NCBI RefSeq assembly: GCF_018070565.1
Contig: NZ_JAGPXL010000002.1
Span: 124,001-188,000 of the forward strand
Source of the DNA: Streptomyces sp. B93
Lineage (GTDB): Bacteria; Actinomycetota; Actinomycetes; Streptomycetales; Streptomycetaceae
Direction of reading: 5' to 3'
DNA: 64,000 nt
This document shows, one piece after another, positions 1-9,729 of this stretch. The position numbers were made by a program, and so were the translations under genes. The notes under the pieces were generated by a model. It was not told the origin of the DNA and searched no databases. It was given only the letters and a program-made list of their open reading frames with translations. The first letter of the stretch is position 1. Each line of letters opens with the position of its first letter.

Positions 1-1128
1 ACCCTGGTGAAGGTGTTCGGGCGGCAGGAGGAGTCGGCGAAGCAGTTCGCCGAGCACAACGACGAGCTGTACGAGGCCGGGTTCAGGGCGCAGTTCAACA
101 GCGGGATGATGCAGCCGCTGATGATGTTCGTGTCGAACATCAACTACGTGCTGGTGGCGGTGGTCGGTGGGCTGCGGGTCGCCTCCGGGTCGCTGTCCAT
201 CGGTGACGTGCAGGCGTTCATCCAGTACTCCCGGCAGTTCTCCATGCCGCTGACGCAGGTCGCGTCCATGGCCAACCTGGTGCAGTCCGGCGTCGCCTCC
301 GCCGAACGGGTCTTCGAACTCCTCGACGCGGAGGAGCAGTCCGCGGACCCGGTGGCGGGCGTACGGCCGCGGGAGCTGCGGGGGCGGGTCGCGCTGGAGG
401 GGGTGTCCTTCCGGTACGACCCCGAGAAGCCGCTCATCGAGGACCTGACGCTGACCGTGGAACCCGGGCAGACCGTCGCCGTCGTCGGGCCGACCGGCGC
501 GGGCAAGACCACGCTGGTCAACCTGCTCATGCGGTTCTACGAGGTGTCCGGCGGGCGGATCACCCTCGACGGCGTCGACATCGCGGACATGTCCCGCGAC
601 GAACTGCGCGCCACGATCGGCATGGTGCTCCAGGACACCTGGCTGTTCGGCGGCACCATCGCGGAGAACATCGCCTACGGGGCGTCGCGCGAGGTCACCC
701 GGGGGGAGATCGAGGAGGCCGCGCGGGCGGCGCACGCGGACCGGTTCGTCCGGACGCTGCCCGACGGGTACGACACGGTGATCGACGACGAGGGGAGCGG
801 GGTCAGCGCGGGTGAGAAGCAGCTGATCACCATCGCCCGGGCGTTCCTCTCCGATCCGGTGATCCTGGTGCTGGACGAGGCGACGTCGTCCGTGGACACG
901 CGGACGGAGGTGCTGATCCAGAAGGCGATGGCGAAGCTGGCGCACGGGCGGACGTCGTTCGTGATCGCGCACCGGCTGTCGACGATCCGGGACGCGGACA
1001 CGATCCTGGTGATGGAGAACGGGGCGATCGTGGAGCAGGGGGCGCATGATGTGCTGCTTGCTGCCGGGGGCGCGTATGCGCGCCTTTACAAGGCTCAGTT
1101 CGCGTCGGCTGTGGCTGAGGTGGACTGA
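1..1128 (+). CDS. ABC exporter, membrane plus ATPase half (5' end cut by window)
   Basis: This is the C-terminal part of an ABC-type multidrug/lipid exporter whose membrane domain and ATPase are on one chain. The reading frame is open from base 1, so the true start lies upstream. The visible part holds the last transmembrane helices (the stretch [17 protein letters not shown]) and then a full nucleotide-binding domain: Walker [11 protein letters not shown]-loop VLQDTW, signature VSAGEKQ in place of the classic LSGGQ, Walker [14 protein letters not shown] and H-loop [10 protein letters not shown]. Exporters of this class usually pair as heterodimers, so a partner gene may lie upstream. The substrate cannot be told. 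It converges on hrdA with a 29-bp gap. Confidence 0.93.
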   Translation, partial: TLVKVFGRQEESAKQFAEHNDELYEAGFRAQFNSGMMQPLMMFVSNINYVLVAVVGGLRVASGSLSIGDVQAFIQYSRQFSMPLTQVASMANLVQSGVASAERVFELLDAEEQSADPVAGVRPRELRGRVALEGVSFRYDPEKPLIEDLTLTVEPGQTVAVVGPTGAGKTTLVNLLMRFYEVSGGRITLDGVDIADMSRDELRATIGMVLQDTWLFGGTIAENIAYGASREVTRGEIEEAARAAHADRFVRTLPDGYDTVIDDEGSGVSAGEKQLITIARAFLSDPVILVLDEATSSVDTRTEVLIQKAMAKLAHGRTSFVIAHRLSTIRDADTILVMENGAIVEQGAHDVLLAAGGAYARLYKAQFASAVAEVD

Positions 1129-1157
1129 GCCGTTGCCCGGCGTCGGGGTGCCGTCAC

Positions 1158-2288
1158 TCAGTCCAAGTAGCCCCTCAGTTGGTCCGCGAAGGCGTGGTCC
1201 CTCAGTTTGTTGAGGGTCTTGGACTCGATCTGGCGGATGCGTTCGCGGGTGACGCCGAAGATGCGGCCTATCTCCTCCAGGGTGCGGGGGCGGCCGTCGG
1301 CGAGGCCGTAGCGGAGTTGGACGACCTTGCGTTCGCGTTCGCCGAGGGTGGAGAGGACCGCCTCCAGGTGCTCCTTGAGGAGGAGGAACGCGGCTGACTC
1401 GACGGGGCTCGCGGCGTCGCCGTCCTCTATGAGGTCGCCGAGGGCCACGTCGTCCTCCTCGCCCACGGGGGCGTGCAGGGAGACCGGTTCCTGGGCGAGC
1501 CGCAGGACCTCGCTGACGCGCTCCGGGGGCAGGTCGAGGTGGGCGGCGACCTCGTCCGGGGTCGGTTCGTAGCCGCGTTCCTGGAGCATGCGGCGCTGGA
1601 CCCGGACGACGCGGTTGATGAGTTCGACGACATGGACCGGGACACGGATGGTGCGGGCCTGGTCGGCGAGGGCGCGGGACATGGCCTGGCGGATCCACCA
1701 GGTGGCGTACGTGGAGAACTTGTAGCCGCGGGCGTAGTCGAACTTCTCCACGGCCCGGATGAGGCCGAGGTTGCCCTCCTGGACCAGGTCCAGCATGGTC
1801 AGGCCGCGGCCGACGTACCGTTTGGCGACGGAGACCACCAGCCGCAGGTTCGCCTCGATCAGACGGCGCTTGGCCATCCGGCCCATGACGACGAGCTTGT
1901 CGAGGTCGAGGGCGAGCTGGGTGTCCAGGTCGGGCGTGTTGCCCAGCTTCTCCTCCGCGAAGAGTCCGGCTTCGACGCGGCGGGCGAGTTCGACCTCCTC
2001 GGCCGCGCTGAGCAGCGGGATGCGGCCGATCTCGCGCAGGTACTGGCGGAACAGGTCCGAGGAGGGTCCGCCGGTGTCGAGGCGGGTGGGCACGGACACC
2101 ACCGCTTCGACGGGCTCGGGGGCGCCGTCCGGCTCGGCCGCCTCGGGCTTCGGCTCCGGCTCCGTCTCCGTCTCCGGGTGTCCGGCGGCACGGCTCTGCG
2201 CCGGGACGGCCACGAGCACATCGGACTCCGCGTCCGGCTCCGGGCCGTCGGTGGTGACGTCGGTCTGGATGAGGGTCTGGGTCTGCAC
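1158..2288 (-). CDS. hrdA: Primary-like RNA polymerase sigma factor HrdA
   Basis: A group 2 sigma-70 factor that directs RNA polymerase to promoters resembling those of the essential HrdB. After a poorly conserved acidic Pro/Glu-rich N-terminus (about residues 1-70) come region 1.2 ([19 protein letters not shown]), region 2 with [19 protein letters not shown] and [19 protein letters not shown] (about 166-215), region 3, and region 4 ending in [19 protein letters not shown]. The frame stays open to 2486, but the GTG at 2288 has a strong GGAGG 7 nt upstream and opens [10 protein letters not shown], giving 376 aa, close to the HrdA size I recall. It is assigned to HrdA rather than HrdB because it lacks the long lysine-rich N-terminus and sits next to dnaG as in S. 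coelicolor. Confidence 0.9.
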   Translation of the reverse strand: MQTQTLIQTDVTTDGPEPDAESDVLVAVPAQSRAAGHPETETEPEPKPEAAEPDGAPEPVEAVVSVPTRLDTGGPSSDLFRQYLREIGRIPLLSAAEEVELARRVEAGLFAEEKLGNTPDLDTQLALDLDKLVVMGRMAKRRLIEANLRLVVSVAKRYVGRGLTMLDLVQEGNLGLIRAVEKFDYARGYKFSTYATWWIRQAMSRALADQARTIRVPVHVVELINRVVRVQRRMLQERGYEPTPDEVAAHLDLPPERVSEVLRLAQEPVSLHAPVGEEDDVALGDLIEDGDAASPVESAAFLLLKEHLEAVLSTLGERERKVVQLRYGLADGRPRTLEEIGRIFGVTRERIRQIESKTLNKLRDHAFADQLRGYLD

Positions 2289-2598
2289 GGGGGCGACCTC
2301 CAGGGTGATCGCTGCTGAGACGTACGGCAGCGCTGCTTGGGGGGCGGAGTCGGCGGCCTTGCCGCTGTCCGTCCCGTACGCGATGAGCGGAACCGCGGGG
2401 GTGAGGGACCCGTGGGGGACGGATCGGCCGCGCTCCGAGGACTCAGGCACCGGAACCCAGTGTGGGGTAAGACACATCCCCGCCACGAGGGGCGTGCGGT
2501 GACTTTTTGCGTGCGGAACGTGACCCGCTGGTTACCGGCGTGGCGGGCCGCGGAAAACACCGGTGCTCGCCAGGGATCCCGTCTGGCACGATCGTTTG
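2289..2598. promoter_or_regulatory. Divergent intergenic region between hrdA and the 2599 gene
   Basis: About 310 bp between the GTG start of hrdA and the start of the divergent unknown gene. It must hold both promoters. I see no convincing -35/-10 pair, operator or hairpin. An in-frame extension of hrdA runs through most of it without a good ribosome binding site, and I read that as chance in high-GC DNA. Confidence 0.4.
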
Positions 2599-3219
2599 GT
2601 GTCCGCATCGCTGTACGAGACCCATGTGACCGTCCGCTGTGACAGTGCCGCCGAGGCGGAGCGGCTGCGCCGGTGGGCGGTGGCGGCCGGGCTGAAGCTG
2701 ACGCACATCGTGCTGGCCCGGGGCCGGATGCGGGAGCAGCCGATGCTGACGCTGCGCGGGTCGCAGTCGTACGCCGAGGAGTCGGCGCGGGCTCGGGAGG
2801 TCGCGGCGCGGCTGCGGGCCGACGGGTTCGCTCCGGTCCGCGTGAAGATCGAGTCGGCGCCGTGGGCGCCGGAGGTGCCGGGCGGGCCGTGCGTCGACGG
2901 GCGGTACTTCGAGCACCACGTGAAGCTGCTGCTGGCCGCCGACGCCGACCTCGACGCCCTGGCCGCCCGCGTCCTGCCGCACGGCGCCCATCTGTCGTGG
3001 AACGCCCGCCGGGTGCGGGACGACGGACGGCACGAGCGGTTCGTGACGCAGCGGTGCCGGGGGGTGGACGCGGAGGGCGCCGGGCGGGCTCTGGAGCGGC
3101 TGCTGACCGAGGTGAGTGGCTGTCAGGTGGTGGATGTGGAGCGGGAGTTCGTGCTCCACGACAGCGACCTGTCCGTGGATGACGGGTGGCTCGAGGAAAT
3201 GGCGGAGGTGGGGGCGTGA
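2599..3219 (+). CDS. Conserved protein of unknown function
   Basis: A soluble protein of about 206 aa that I cannot assign to a named family. It opens with a beta strand-like stretch (SASLYETHVTVRCD) and looks like two related alpha/beta halves, the second beginning near YFEHHVKLLLAADADLD. The first half carries a run of Glu/Arg-rich helices (AEEARAREVAARLRADG-like). There is no signal peptide or membrane segment. The frame extends to a GTG at 2563; I prefer the GTG at 2599, which begins the conserved-looking part, though neither has a strong ribosome binding site. It is divergent from hrdA, and a possible small downstream frame starts in its stop codon. Confidence 0.7.
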   Translation: MSASLYETHVTVRCDSAAEAERLRRWAVAAGLKLTHIVLARGRMREQPMLTLRGSQSYAEESARAREVAARLRADGFAPVRVKIESAPWAPEVPGGPCVDGRYFEHHVKLLLAADADLDALAARVLPHGAHLSWNARRVRDDGRHERFVTQRCRGVDAEGAGRALERLLTEVSGCQVVDVEREFVLHDSDLSVDDGWLEEMAEVGA

Positions 3220-3371
3220 ACGCCGCTCGTGACATTCCGAAGACCCTCCAGTGGATCCCCGGCGACGACGTGGACCAGCGGCCCGTGTTCGATTGGCGGT
3301 GGCGCCGACGTTCGAGGGGCGTCAGAGCGCGGACGGGCCCTGATCCTGGAGGGCGCGGTCGTAGCGGGTGA
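3216..3371 (+). CDS. Possible small ORF coupled to the upstream gene
   Basis: A 51-codon frame beginning at a GTG that overlaps the stop of the preceding gene (GTGA), which suggests translational coupling. The first part (NAARDIPKTLQWIPGDD, then VDQRPVFDWRWRRR) has a protein-like composition. The last third is Arg/Gly-rich and runs antisense over the 3' end of dnaG, where it looks like chance reading. It may be a short real protein or the stump of a longer one. I do not recognise it. Confidence 0.3.
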   Translation: MNAARDIPKTLQWIPGDDVDQRPVFDWRWRRRSRGVRARTGPDPGGRGRSG

Positions 3372-5223
3372 GGACCATCATCTCGTTCTGGAGGGCGGCT
3401 GACTGGGCCGGGTCGGTGTGGCCGAGGCGGGTCAGGGCGCTCTGGAGGTCGGTGAGGCGGCGGGCGACGGCGCGGCGGCGGACGGCGACGAGCTGTTCGC
3501 CCGCGTAGGTCTCGTCGACCGTGCGGCGCATGATCGCCTCGACGGCGAGTTCCGTCACCATGGCGCGGACCGCGTCGTCGGGGGCCGCGTCGCGGACGCG
3601 GACCAGGTACTCCTGCGGGTCCTGTGTGCCGTACTCCGCGCCGCCCGCGTCGAGGATGGCCTGCCGTACGGCGGCGTAGGGCGCGGCGGTGAACTCGTCG
3701 ACCCCGTAGGCGTCGAAGGCCGGGGAGACCAGTTCGGGGCGTTGCAGGGCGAGCTTCAGGAGTTCGCGTTCGGTGGCGTAGACCGGGTTGCGGAGGGTGA
3801 GCGCCGGGCCGGAGGACGCGGGGCGGGGGGCCGCCTCGTACGGGGTGTGCTGGGGGCCGCGGGTCGGGGCGGGGCCCTTGCCGCCGCGGTCGCGGGCCCA
3901 GCGGGCGAGCTGGGCGACCCGCTTGACGACGAACTGGGTGTCGAGGATGCCGAGCATGCCCGCGAGCTGCACGGCGACCTCGTGCTGGGCGCCGCTGTTC
4001 TTGATGCGGGCGACGACGGGCGCGGCCTCGTCGAGGGCGGCGGCGCGACCGGCGGGGGTGTCGAGGTCGTAGCGGGAGACGATCTGGCGGAGGGCGAACT
4101 CGAAGAGCGGGGTGCGGGGTTCCACGAGGTCGCTCACCGCCTCGTCGCCCTTGGCGAGGCGCAGGTCGCAGGGGTCCATGCCGTCGGGGGCGATGGCGAT
4201 GTACGTCTCGGCGGCGAACTTCTGGTCGTCCTCGAAGGCGCGCAGGGCGGCCTTCTGGCCCGCCGCGTCACCGTCGAAGGTGAAGATCACGCGGGCGGAG
4301 CCGTTGTCCATCAGCAGACGGCGGAGGATCTTGATGTGGTCGCCGCCGAAGGCCGTGCCGCAGGTCGCGATGGCGGTGGTGACCCCGGCGAGGTGGCAGG
4401 CCATGACGTCCGTGTAGCCCTCGACGACGACCGCGCGGGAGGTCTTCGCGATCTCCTTCTTCGCCAGGTCGATGCCGTAGAGGACCTGGGACTTCCGGTA
4501 GATCGCCGTGTCGGGGGTGTTGAGGTACTTGGGGCCGTTGTCCGCCTCGTACAGCTTGCGGGCGCCGAAGCCGACGACGTCGCCGCCGATGTCGCGGATG
4601 GGCCACATCAGCCGTCCGCGGAAGCGGTCGATGGGGCCGCGGCGGCCCTCCTGGGAGAGGCCGGAGAGGATGAGTTCCTTGTCGGTGAAGCCCTTGCCGC
4701 GCAGGTAGCGGGTGAGGTGGTCCCAGCCCTGCGGGCTGTAGCCGACGCCGAAGTGGACGGCGGCGGCCTGGTCGAAGCCGCGTTCGGCGAGGAAGATCCG
4801 GCCGGTGTCCGCCTCGGGGCTGGTCGCGAGCTGTTCCGCGTACCAGTCGGCGGCGATCTTGTGGGCCTCGACCAGGCGGATGCGTTCGCCGCGCTGGTGG
4901 GCGGGGTTGTAGCCGCCCTCCTCGTAGCGCAGGGTGATGCCCGCCTGACCGGCGAGCCGCTCGACCGCCTCCGAGAAGGTGAGGTGGTCGATCTTCATCA
5001 CGAACGTGATGGTGTCGCCGCCCTCCTGGCAGCCGAAGCAGTGGAAGAGTCCCTTGCTCGGGCTGACCTGGAAGGACGGCGACTTCTCGTCGTGGAACGG
5101 GCACAGCCCCTTGAGGTTGCCGCCGCCCGCGCCCCGCAGCTGGAGGTACTCCGAGACGACGGCGTCGATCGGGACCGCGTCCCTGACCGCCTTCACGTCC
5201 TCGTCGTTGATCCGTCCTGCCAC
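3322..5223 (-). CDS. dnaG: DNA primase
   Basis: Synthesises the RNA primers for the replication fork and binds the DnaB helicase through its C-terminus. The 633-residue length is normal. The N-terminal CHC2 zinc ribbon is intact (C41, H44, C62, C65 within CPFHDEKSPSF and LFHCFGCQEGGD). The catalytic core follows with the primase motif ERGFDQAAAVHFGVGYSP, then the Toprim domain (VVVEGYTDVMACHLAG and the metal-binding FDGDAAG). The rest is the helicase-interacting domain. The start is a GTG with a weak ribosome binding site. It is transcribed toward hrdA and lies 49 bp downstream of an FAD oxidoreductase gene. Confidence 0.96.
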   Translation of the reverse strand: MAGRINDEDVKAVRDAVPIDAVVSEYLQLRGAGGGNLKGLCPFHDEKSPSFQVSPSKGLFHCFGCQEGGDTITFVMKIDHLTFSEAVERLAGQAGITLRYEEGGYNPAHQRGERIRLVEAHKIAADWYAEQLATSPEADTGRIFLAERGFDQAAAVHFGVGYSPQGWDHLTRYLRGKGFTDKELILSGLSQEGRRGPIDRFRGRLMWPIRDIGGDVVGFGARKLYEADNGPKYLNTPDTAIYRKSQVLYGIDLAKKEIAKTSRAVVVEGYTDVMACHLAGVTTAIATCGTAFGGDHIKILRRLLMDNGSARVIFTFDGDAAGQKAALRAFEDDQKFAAETYIAIAPDGMDPCDLRLAKGDEAVSDLVEPRTPLFEFALRQIVSRYDLDTPAGRAAALDEAAPVVARIKNSGAQHEVAVQLAGMLGILDTQFVVKRVAQLARWARDRGGKGPAPTRGPQHTPYEAAPRPASSGPALTLRNPVYATERELLKLALQRPELVSPAFDAYGVDEFTAAPYAAVRQAILDAGGAEYGTQDPQEYLVRVRDAAPDDAVRAMVTELAVEAIMRRTVDETYAGEQLVAVRRRAVARRLTDLQSALTRLGHTDPAQSAALQNEMMVLTRYDRALQDQGPSAL

Positions 5224-5272
5224 GAGGTGATTCTACGGGGCACGACTGACACCCTCGGGACGAGACCGGCAC

Positions 5273-6538
5273 TCAGGGGACGAGGCCCTCGAGCGGGACG
5301 TGCGGGTTCGCCAGGGCCTCCGTGTCCACCTGGGCCTGGGAGCGGATGAGCCGCTGGACGGTCTCCGTGACGTCCCACACATTGACGTTCATCCCGGCCA
5401 GCACCCGGTGGTCCTTCACCCAGAACGCGATGAACTCGCGCTTCCCGGCGTCCCCGCGGATCACCACCTCGTCGTACGAGCCCGGCGGCGCCCAGCCGGA
5501 GTACTCCATCCCCAGGTCGTACTGGTCGGAGAAGAAGTAGGGCACGCGGTCGTAGACGATCTCCTGGCCCAGCATCGCGCGGGCCGCGGCCGGGCCGCCG
5601 TTGAGGGCGTTCGCCCAGTGCTCGACCCGCATGCGGGTGCCGAACAGGGCGTGCGGGAAGGCGGCGACGTCTCCGGCGGCGTAGATGTCGGGGTCGGAGG
5701 TGCGCAGGCGTTCGTCGACGACGATGCCGCCGCCGTACGCCCGGTCGGCCAGCTCCAGGCCCGCCGCCTCCGCGAGGGCGGTGCGGGGGGCGGCGCCGAT
5801 CGCGGCGAGGACGTCGTGCGCGGGCTGCTCCTCGCCGTCGTCGGTACGGGCGGCCAGCACCATGCCGTCCTGGCCGACGATCTCGGTGAGCCGGGCGCCG
5901 AAGCGGAAGCGGACGCCGTGCTCCCTGTGCAGCTCGGCGAAGAGCTGGCCCAGCTCGGGTCCGAGGACGCCGTGCAGCGGGGTCGCTCCCGGTTCGACGA
6001 CGGTGACCTCCGCGCCGTACTCCCGGGCGGCCGCCGCGACCTCCAGGCCGATCCAGCCCGCGCCCGCGATCACGAGGTGGCCGTTGTCGCGGCCGAGGGC
6101 GGCGAGGACGCCCTTGAGGCGTTCGGCGTGGGCGAGGCGGCGCAGGTGGTGGACGCCGGCCAGGTCGGTGCCGGGGATGTCCAGGCGGCGGGGCTCGGCG
6201 CCGGTGGCGAGGAGCAGCTTGTCGTAGCGGACGACGGTGCCGTCCTCGCCGAAGCGGACCGTCTTCGCGGCGCGGTCGATGGCGTCGACGGTCTGGCCGA
6301 GGTGGAGTTCGACGTCGTGGTTGGCGTACCAGGTGGGTTCGTGGACGAAGACGCTGTCGCGTTCCTCCTTGCCGAGGAGGTAGCCCTTGGACAGGGGCGG
6401 GCGCTCGTAGGGGTGGTCCCGTTCGTCGCAGATCAGTATCACGCGGCCGGTGAAGCCCTCCGCCCGCAGCGTCTCGGCCGCCTTCGCGCCCGCCAGGCCG
6501 CCTCCGACGATGACGAATGTCTGGTCCGCGTCGACCAC
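5273..6538 (-). CDS. FAD-dependent NAD(P)/ferredoxin-type oxidoreductase
   Basis: A 421-residue flavoprotein of the ferredoxin/rubredoxin reductase type, which passes electrons from NAD(P)H to a small iron-sulfur protein or cytochrome. FAD binding is shown by GGGLAGAKAAETLRAEG near the N-terminus and by TSDPDIYAAGDVAAFP, and NAD(P) binding by GAGWIGLEVAAAAREYG. The C-terminal reductase domain includes MRVEHWANALNGG. The start is set at the GTG at 6538, which has GAGGAGG 6-8 nt upstream; the open frame continues to 6658 without support. No ferredoxin or P450 gene is adjacent, so its partner is unknown. It lies between dnaG and dgt on the same strand. Confidence 0.88.
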   Translation of the reverse strand: MVDADQTFVIVGGGLAGAKAAETLRAEGFTGRVILICDERDHPYERPPLSKGYLLGKEERDSVFVHEPTWYANHDVELHLGQTVDAIDRAAKTVRFGEDGTVVRYDKLLLATGAEPRRLDIPGTDLAGVHHLRRLAHAERLKGVLAALGRDNGHLVIAGAGWIGLEVAAAAREYGAEVTVVEPGATPLHGVLGPELGQLFAELHREHGVRFRFGARLTEIVGQDGMVLAARTDDGEEQPAHDVLAAIGAAPRTALAEAAGLELADRAYGGGIVVDERLRTSDPDIYAAGDVAAFPHALFGTRMRVEHWANALNGGPAAARAMLGQEIVYDRVPYFFSDQYDLGMEYSGWAPPGSYDEVVIRGDAGKREFIAFWVKDHRVLAGMNVNVWDVTETVQRLIRSQAQVDTEALANPHVPLEGLVP

Positions 6539-6680
6539 TTGATGCCTCCTCGTAAGGGTGCCGCCACATGCGAGCGTCCCGCACGCAGCGTGATGGGGGA
6601 AGAGGGTGTGTCCCGACCGGGCCACCGGCCGCGCCCGGCCCGGGCCGCGCGGGCTCACCTTCCGCCACGCATATGCCCCG

Positions 6681-7949
6681 TCAGTTTCCCAGGTGCCCCG
6701 TCAGCCTCGTGTGAAGCGACCGCGCGGACACGTCGGTCAGGGACGCGATCTGGTCCACGATCACCCGCTTGCGGGCCCGGTCGTCGGGCGCCGCGTCGAA
6801 CAGCGCCCGGAACTGCGGGTCGAGTCCGTCCGGGGCGCGCGCGGTGAGCTTCTCGGCCAGTTCCAGTACGACGATCCGCTGGTCGGCGCGGAGCCGGGCC
6901 TGTTCGGCGCGCTGCATGACGTACCGGTCGGCGACCGCCTTGAGCACCGCGCACTCCATGCGGGTCTCGCGGGGTACGACGAGTTCGGCGCCGTAGCGGG
7001 TGAGGCCGCCGCTGCCGTACGCCGCCCGGGTGGCGCCCTCCGCGGCCAGGCAGAAACGGCCGATGAGCTGGCTGGTGGCGTCCTTCAGGCGGGCCTGCGC
7101 CACCGCGGAGCCGTCGTAGCCGTGCGGCCACCACTCCTGGTCCTGGAGCCGGTCCAGGGCGGCGTCGAGTTCGGCGGGGTCGGTGCCGGAGGGGACGTAC
7201 CGGCCGACGGCGACCTCGAAGACGGCCCGGCGTTCCGGGTCGGCGTGCAGCAGGTTGGGGTCGATGTGCCCGGCGTGCAGGCCGTCCTCGACGTCGTGCA
7301 CCGAGTACGCCACGTCGTCGGACCAGTCCATGACCTGCGCCTCGAAACAGGTGCGGGTGCCGGGGGCGTCCTCGCGGACCCAGTCGAACACCGGGCGGTC
7401 GTCCTCGTAGACGCCGAACTTGGGCGACCCCGGGTCGGTGGGGTGGGCGCCGCGCGGCCAGGGGTACTTGGTGGCGGCGTCCAGGGTGGCGCGGGTGAGG
7501 TTGAGGCCGACGGAGCCCTGCGGGGTGAAGCGTTTCGGCTCGATGCGGGTGAGCAGGCGCAGCGACTGGGCGTTGCCCTCGAAGCCGCCGCAGTCCTCGG
7601 CGAACTCGTTGAGGGCCTGTTCGCCGTTGTGGCCGAAGGGCGGGTGGCCCAGGTCGTGGGAGAGGCAGGCGGCCTCCACGAGGTCGGGGTCGCAGCCGAG
7701 GGCGGCGCCGAGTTCGCGGCCGACCTGGGCGCACTCCAGGGAGTGGGTGAGACGGGTGCGGGGGCTGGGGTCCCAGGCCTGGCTCGAGGTGCCGGGGGTG
7801 ACGACCTGGGTCTTGCCCGCGAGGCGGCGCAGGGCGGCGGAATGGAGGATGCGGGCGCGGTCTCTCTGGAAGGCGGTGCGGCCTGGGCGTTTGTCGGGCT
7901 CTGGGGCCCAGCGGGCCGTTGCTGATGCCGGGTATGTGTTGCCTTCCAT
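6681..7949 (-). CDS. dgt: dGTP triphosphohydrolase-like HD protein
   Basis: Predicted to hydrolyse dGTP or related dNTPs to nucleoside and triphosphate, limiting the dNTP pool. At 422 aa it fits the actinobacterial type. The HD metal site is present: [18 protein letters not shown], then [16 protein letters not shown], with a later Asp in [19 protein letters not shown]. The ATG start has no clear Shine-Dalgarno; CATACT about 9 nt upstream could be a -10 giving a leaderless message (inference). It lies just upstream of an FAD oxidoreductase and dnaG on the same strand, a grouping suited to replication-linked functions. Confidence 0.9.
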   Translation of the reverse strand: MEGNTYPASATARWAPEPDKRPGRTAFQRDRARILHSAALRRLAGKTQVVTPGTSSQAWDPSPRTRLTHSLECAQVGRELGAALGCDPDLVEAACLSHDLGHPPFGHNGEQALNEFAEDCGGFEGNAQSLRLLTRIEPKRFTPQGSVGLNLTRATLDAATKYPWPRGAHPTDPGSPKFGVYEDDRPVFDWVREDAPGTRTCFEAQVMDWSDDVAYSVHDVEDGLHAGHIDPNLLHADPERRAVFEVAVGRYVPSGTDPAELDAALDRLQDQEWWPHGYDGSAVAQARLKDATSQLIGRFCLAAEGATRAAYGSGGLTRYGAELVVPRETRMECAVLKAVADRYVMQRAEQARLRADQRIVVLELAEKLTARAPDGLDPQFRALFDAAPDDRARKRVIVDQIASLTDVSARSLHTRLTGHLGN

Positions 7950-8020
7950 GTGTTGACAGTATGCGGTGGGGGCGTCTGCCGGGTTGTTGTCGTCTTCCGG
8001 GCGCGGGTCGTGGGGGGTTC

Positions 8021-8043
8021 TCGCGCAGTTCCCCGCGCCCCTA
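8021..8043. repeat. Dispersed GC-rich intergenic element, copy 1
   Basis: Bases reading CGCGCAGTTCCCCGCGCCCC abut and include the stop codon (CTA on this strand) of the chelatase gene. The same element occurs at 11884, 14930 and 40480. I recall very similar sequences in gaps of other Streptomyces genomes. Confidence 0.6.
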
Positions 8044-8802
8044 GGTGAGTGCGGCCAGCGTCCGCTTCAGAGGGGCCGTCGGGGTTTTCACGGCCTGTTC
8101 GTAGCGGTGGAGGATGAGGCGGGCCATCGCCGGGTGGGTGCCCATGGGGGCCGCCGCCATGTTCGGTGCCGCCTGGGCGGACTCCGTGGCGAAGCGGCCC
8201 GGGGCCGTGAAGTAGGAGGCGACGGTCACCCGGCCGTGGCCCCTCGACCTGAGGGCGCGGACTGCCTCCGGGACCGTCGGCTTCGCGGCCGAGGCGTACG
8301 CCGGGACGACCGGGACGCCGCCGAGGCGGGTGGAGAGGAGGCGGGCCATGTGGCCGGTGTCCACGGCGGCCTCCGGGTCGCGGGAGCCCGCCGCCGCCAG
8401 GACCACGGCGTCCCCGCGGGTCCAGCCCGCCTCGGTGAGGCGGGTGGCCAGGGCCTCGGCGAGGAGGGGGTGCGGGCCGAGGGGAGCGGCGAGGCGGGTG
8501 CGGGCGGGGGACGCGGCGGCCATCTCGGGGATGTCCTGCTTGATGTGGTAGCCGCGGCTGAGGAGGAGGGGGACCAGGACCGCCTCGCGGTCGCCGAGGG
8601 CGGCGAGGGTGTCCGGCAGCAGGGGCTCGTTCAGCTCGATGTGGCCGAGGTGGACGGGCAGGCCGGGGCGCAGGGCGCGGACGCGGTCGGCGAGGGCGGT
8701 GACCGTGGCGAGGGCGCGCGGGTCGCGGCTGCCGTGGGCGACCAGGACCAGGGGCGGTGCGCCGGTCCGGTGCGGGTGGGTGTTCATGAGGTGCGCCGTC
8801 AT
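8041..8802 (-). CDS. Sirohydrochlorin chelatase (CbiX/SirB family)
   Basis: Inserts ferrous iron (or cobalt) into sirohydrochlorin, the last step of siroheme synthesis. The start region [17 protein letters not shown] carries the conserved metal-binding His. [16 protein letters not shown] and [18 protein letters not shown] follow, with the second conserved His in GYHIKQDI. The two alpha/beta halves of the long form are visible, and 253 aa fits. The ATG at 8787 is an alternative start. The cofactor is the one NirB needs, and the gene is divergent from the nasA side of the nitrate cluster, so iron insertion for siroheme is the likely role. Confidence 0.88.
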   Translation of the reverse strand: MTAHLMNTHPHRTGAPPLVLVAHGSRDPRALATVTALADRVRALRPGLPVHLGHIELNEPLLPDTLAALGDREAVLVPLLLSRGYHIKQDIPEMAAASPARTRLAAPLGPHPLLAEALATRLTEAGWTRGDAVVLAAAGSRDPEAAVDTGHMARLLSTRLGGVPVVPAYASAAKPTVPEAVRALRSRGHGRVTVASYFTAPGRFATESAQAAPNMAAAPMGTHPAMARLILHRYEQAVKTPTAPLKRTLAALT

Positions 8803-8951
8803 GGATCGATGGTGTCGGGGGGACGTTGCCGGGCCGTTGCGCGGGGGTCACGGGTCTTTTCGGCCGGTTCACCGTGTGGGGTCGGGGGTGTGTGAGGAGC
8901 GCTGACCTGCGTCGCGCAACCTCTGGTGGCTCTTCGGGCGTCCCACCGGTC

Positions 8952-9626
8952 ATGGATGCGCTTCGACCCCGGCTGCCGCGTACCCGTACCGGGCAGCGCC
9001 GACTCGTGCGGGCGGTGGTCGCCGTGTGCGTCCTCGCGCTGCTGCCGTCCACCTGGCTCTTCGTGACCACCGACGACCGGCTGCGGACCACGGCCGAGGT
9101 GCCGCGCACGGACGTCGCGGTCGTCTTCGGCGCGGGCCTGTGGAACGGCGAGCCGTCGCCGTACCTCGCGCACCGGCTGGACGCGGCGGCGGAGCTGTAC
9201 CGGGCGGGGCGGGTGGAGGTGGTCCTCGTCACCGGTGACAACAGCCGCGAGGAGTACGACGAGCCGGACGCCATGCGCGGCTATCTGGTCCGGCACGGGG
9301 TGCCCGACGGGCGGATCGTCAGCGACTACGCCGGGTTCGACACCTGGGACTCCTGTGTGCGGGCCAGGAAGATCTTCGGGGTGGAGAAAGCGGTGCTGAT
9401 CAGCCAGGGCTTCCACATCCGGCGTGCGGTGGCGCTGTGCCGGGCGGCGGGCGTGACGTCGTACGGCGTCGGGGTCGACGAGCCGCACGACGCGACCTGG
9501 TACTACGGGGGCGCTCGGGAGGTCCTCGCGGCGGGGAAGGCGGCGCTGGACGCGGTGTTCCGGCCCGATCCGCGGTTCCTGGGGCCCAGGGAGACGGGGG
9601 TGGACCGGGCGCTTGCCGACGGGTGA
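8952..9626 (+). CDS. SanA/YdcF-like DUF218 membrane-anchored protein
   Basis: A 224-aa protein with a single N-terminal transmembrane anchor (LVRAVVAVCVLALLPSTWLF) and an exported DUF218 domain: TDVAVVFGAGLWNGEPSPYL, VLVTGDNS, then FDTWDSCVRARKIFG and LISQGFHIRRAVALCRAAG. The family includes E. coli SanA (vancomycin exclusion) and is linked to cell envelope integrity; its biochemical activity is not settled. I chose the ATG at 8952, just before the first basic residues, although the frame is open to 8826. It lies between the chelatase and nasA but has no obvious link to nitrate. Confidence 0.85.
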   Translation: MDALRPRLPRTRTGQRRLVRAVVAVCVLALLPSTWLFVTTDDRLRTTAEVPRTDVAVVFGAGLWNGEPSPYLAHRLDAAAELYRAGRVEVVLVTGDNSREEYDEPDAMRGYLVRHGVPDGRIVSDYAGFDTWDSCVRARKIFGVEKAVLISQGFHIRRAVALCRAAGVTSYGVGVDEPHDATWYYGGAREVLAAGKAALDAVFRPDPRFLGPRETGVDRALADG

Positions 9627-9678
9627 CCTCTTTCTCACGGCCGACCCGGGCGGGCGGGGAGGTCGCCGTCCCGGCCGT

Positions 9679-9716
9679 GTAACAGGGAGCCGACGCGGCA
9701 CGTAACAAGGCCGACG
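9679..9716 (+). promoter_or_regulatory. Direct repeat upstream of nasA, possible regulator site
   Basis: GTAACA occurs at 9679 and again at 9702, each followed after a few bases by CCGACGC, so a motif of about 20 bp is repeated with a 23-bp period just ahead of the nasA start at 9730. GTnAC is a GlnR half-site, but the period is one base off the regular 22-bp arrangement, so a GlnR assignment is only tentative. Confidence 0.3.
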
Positions 9717-9729
9717 CACGCTGGGCGGT

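Noticed and set aside
2289..2486. N-terminal extension of HrdA
   Set aside because: The GTG at 2288 has a strong ribosome binding site and the extra 66 residues are not sigma-like.
3418..5349. A long plus-strand frame (over 600 codons) opposite dnaG
   Set aside because: It is antisense to a clear primase, with Gly/Ala/Val/Asp-rich low-complexity product and no ribosome binding site. Such frames arise from the GC-biased third positions.
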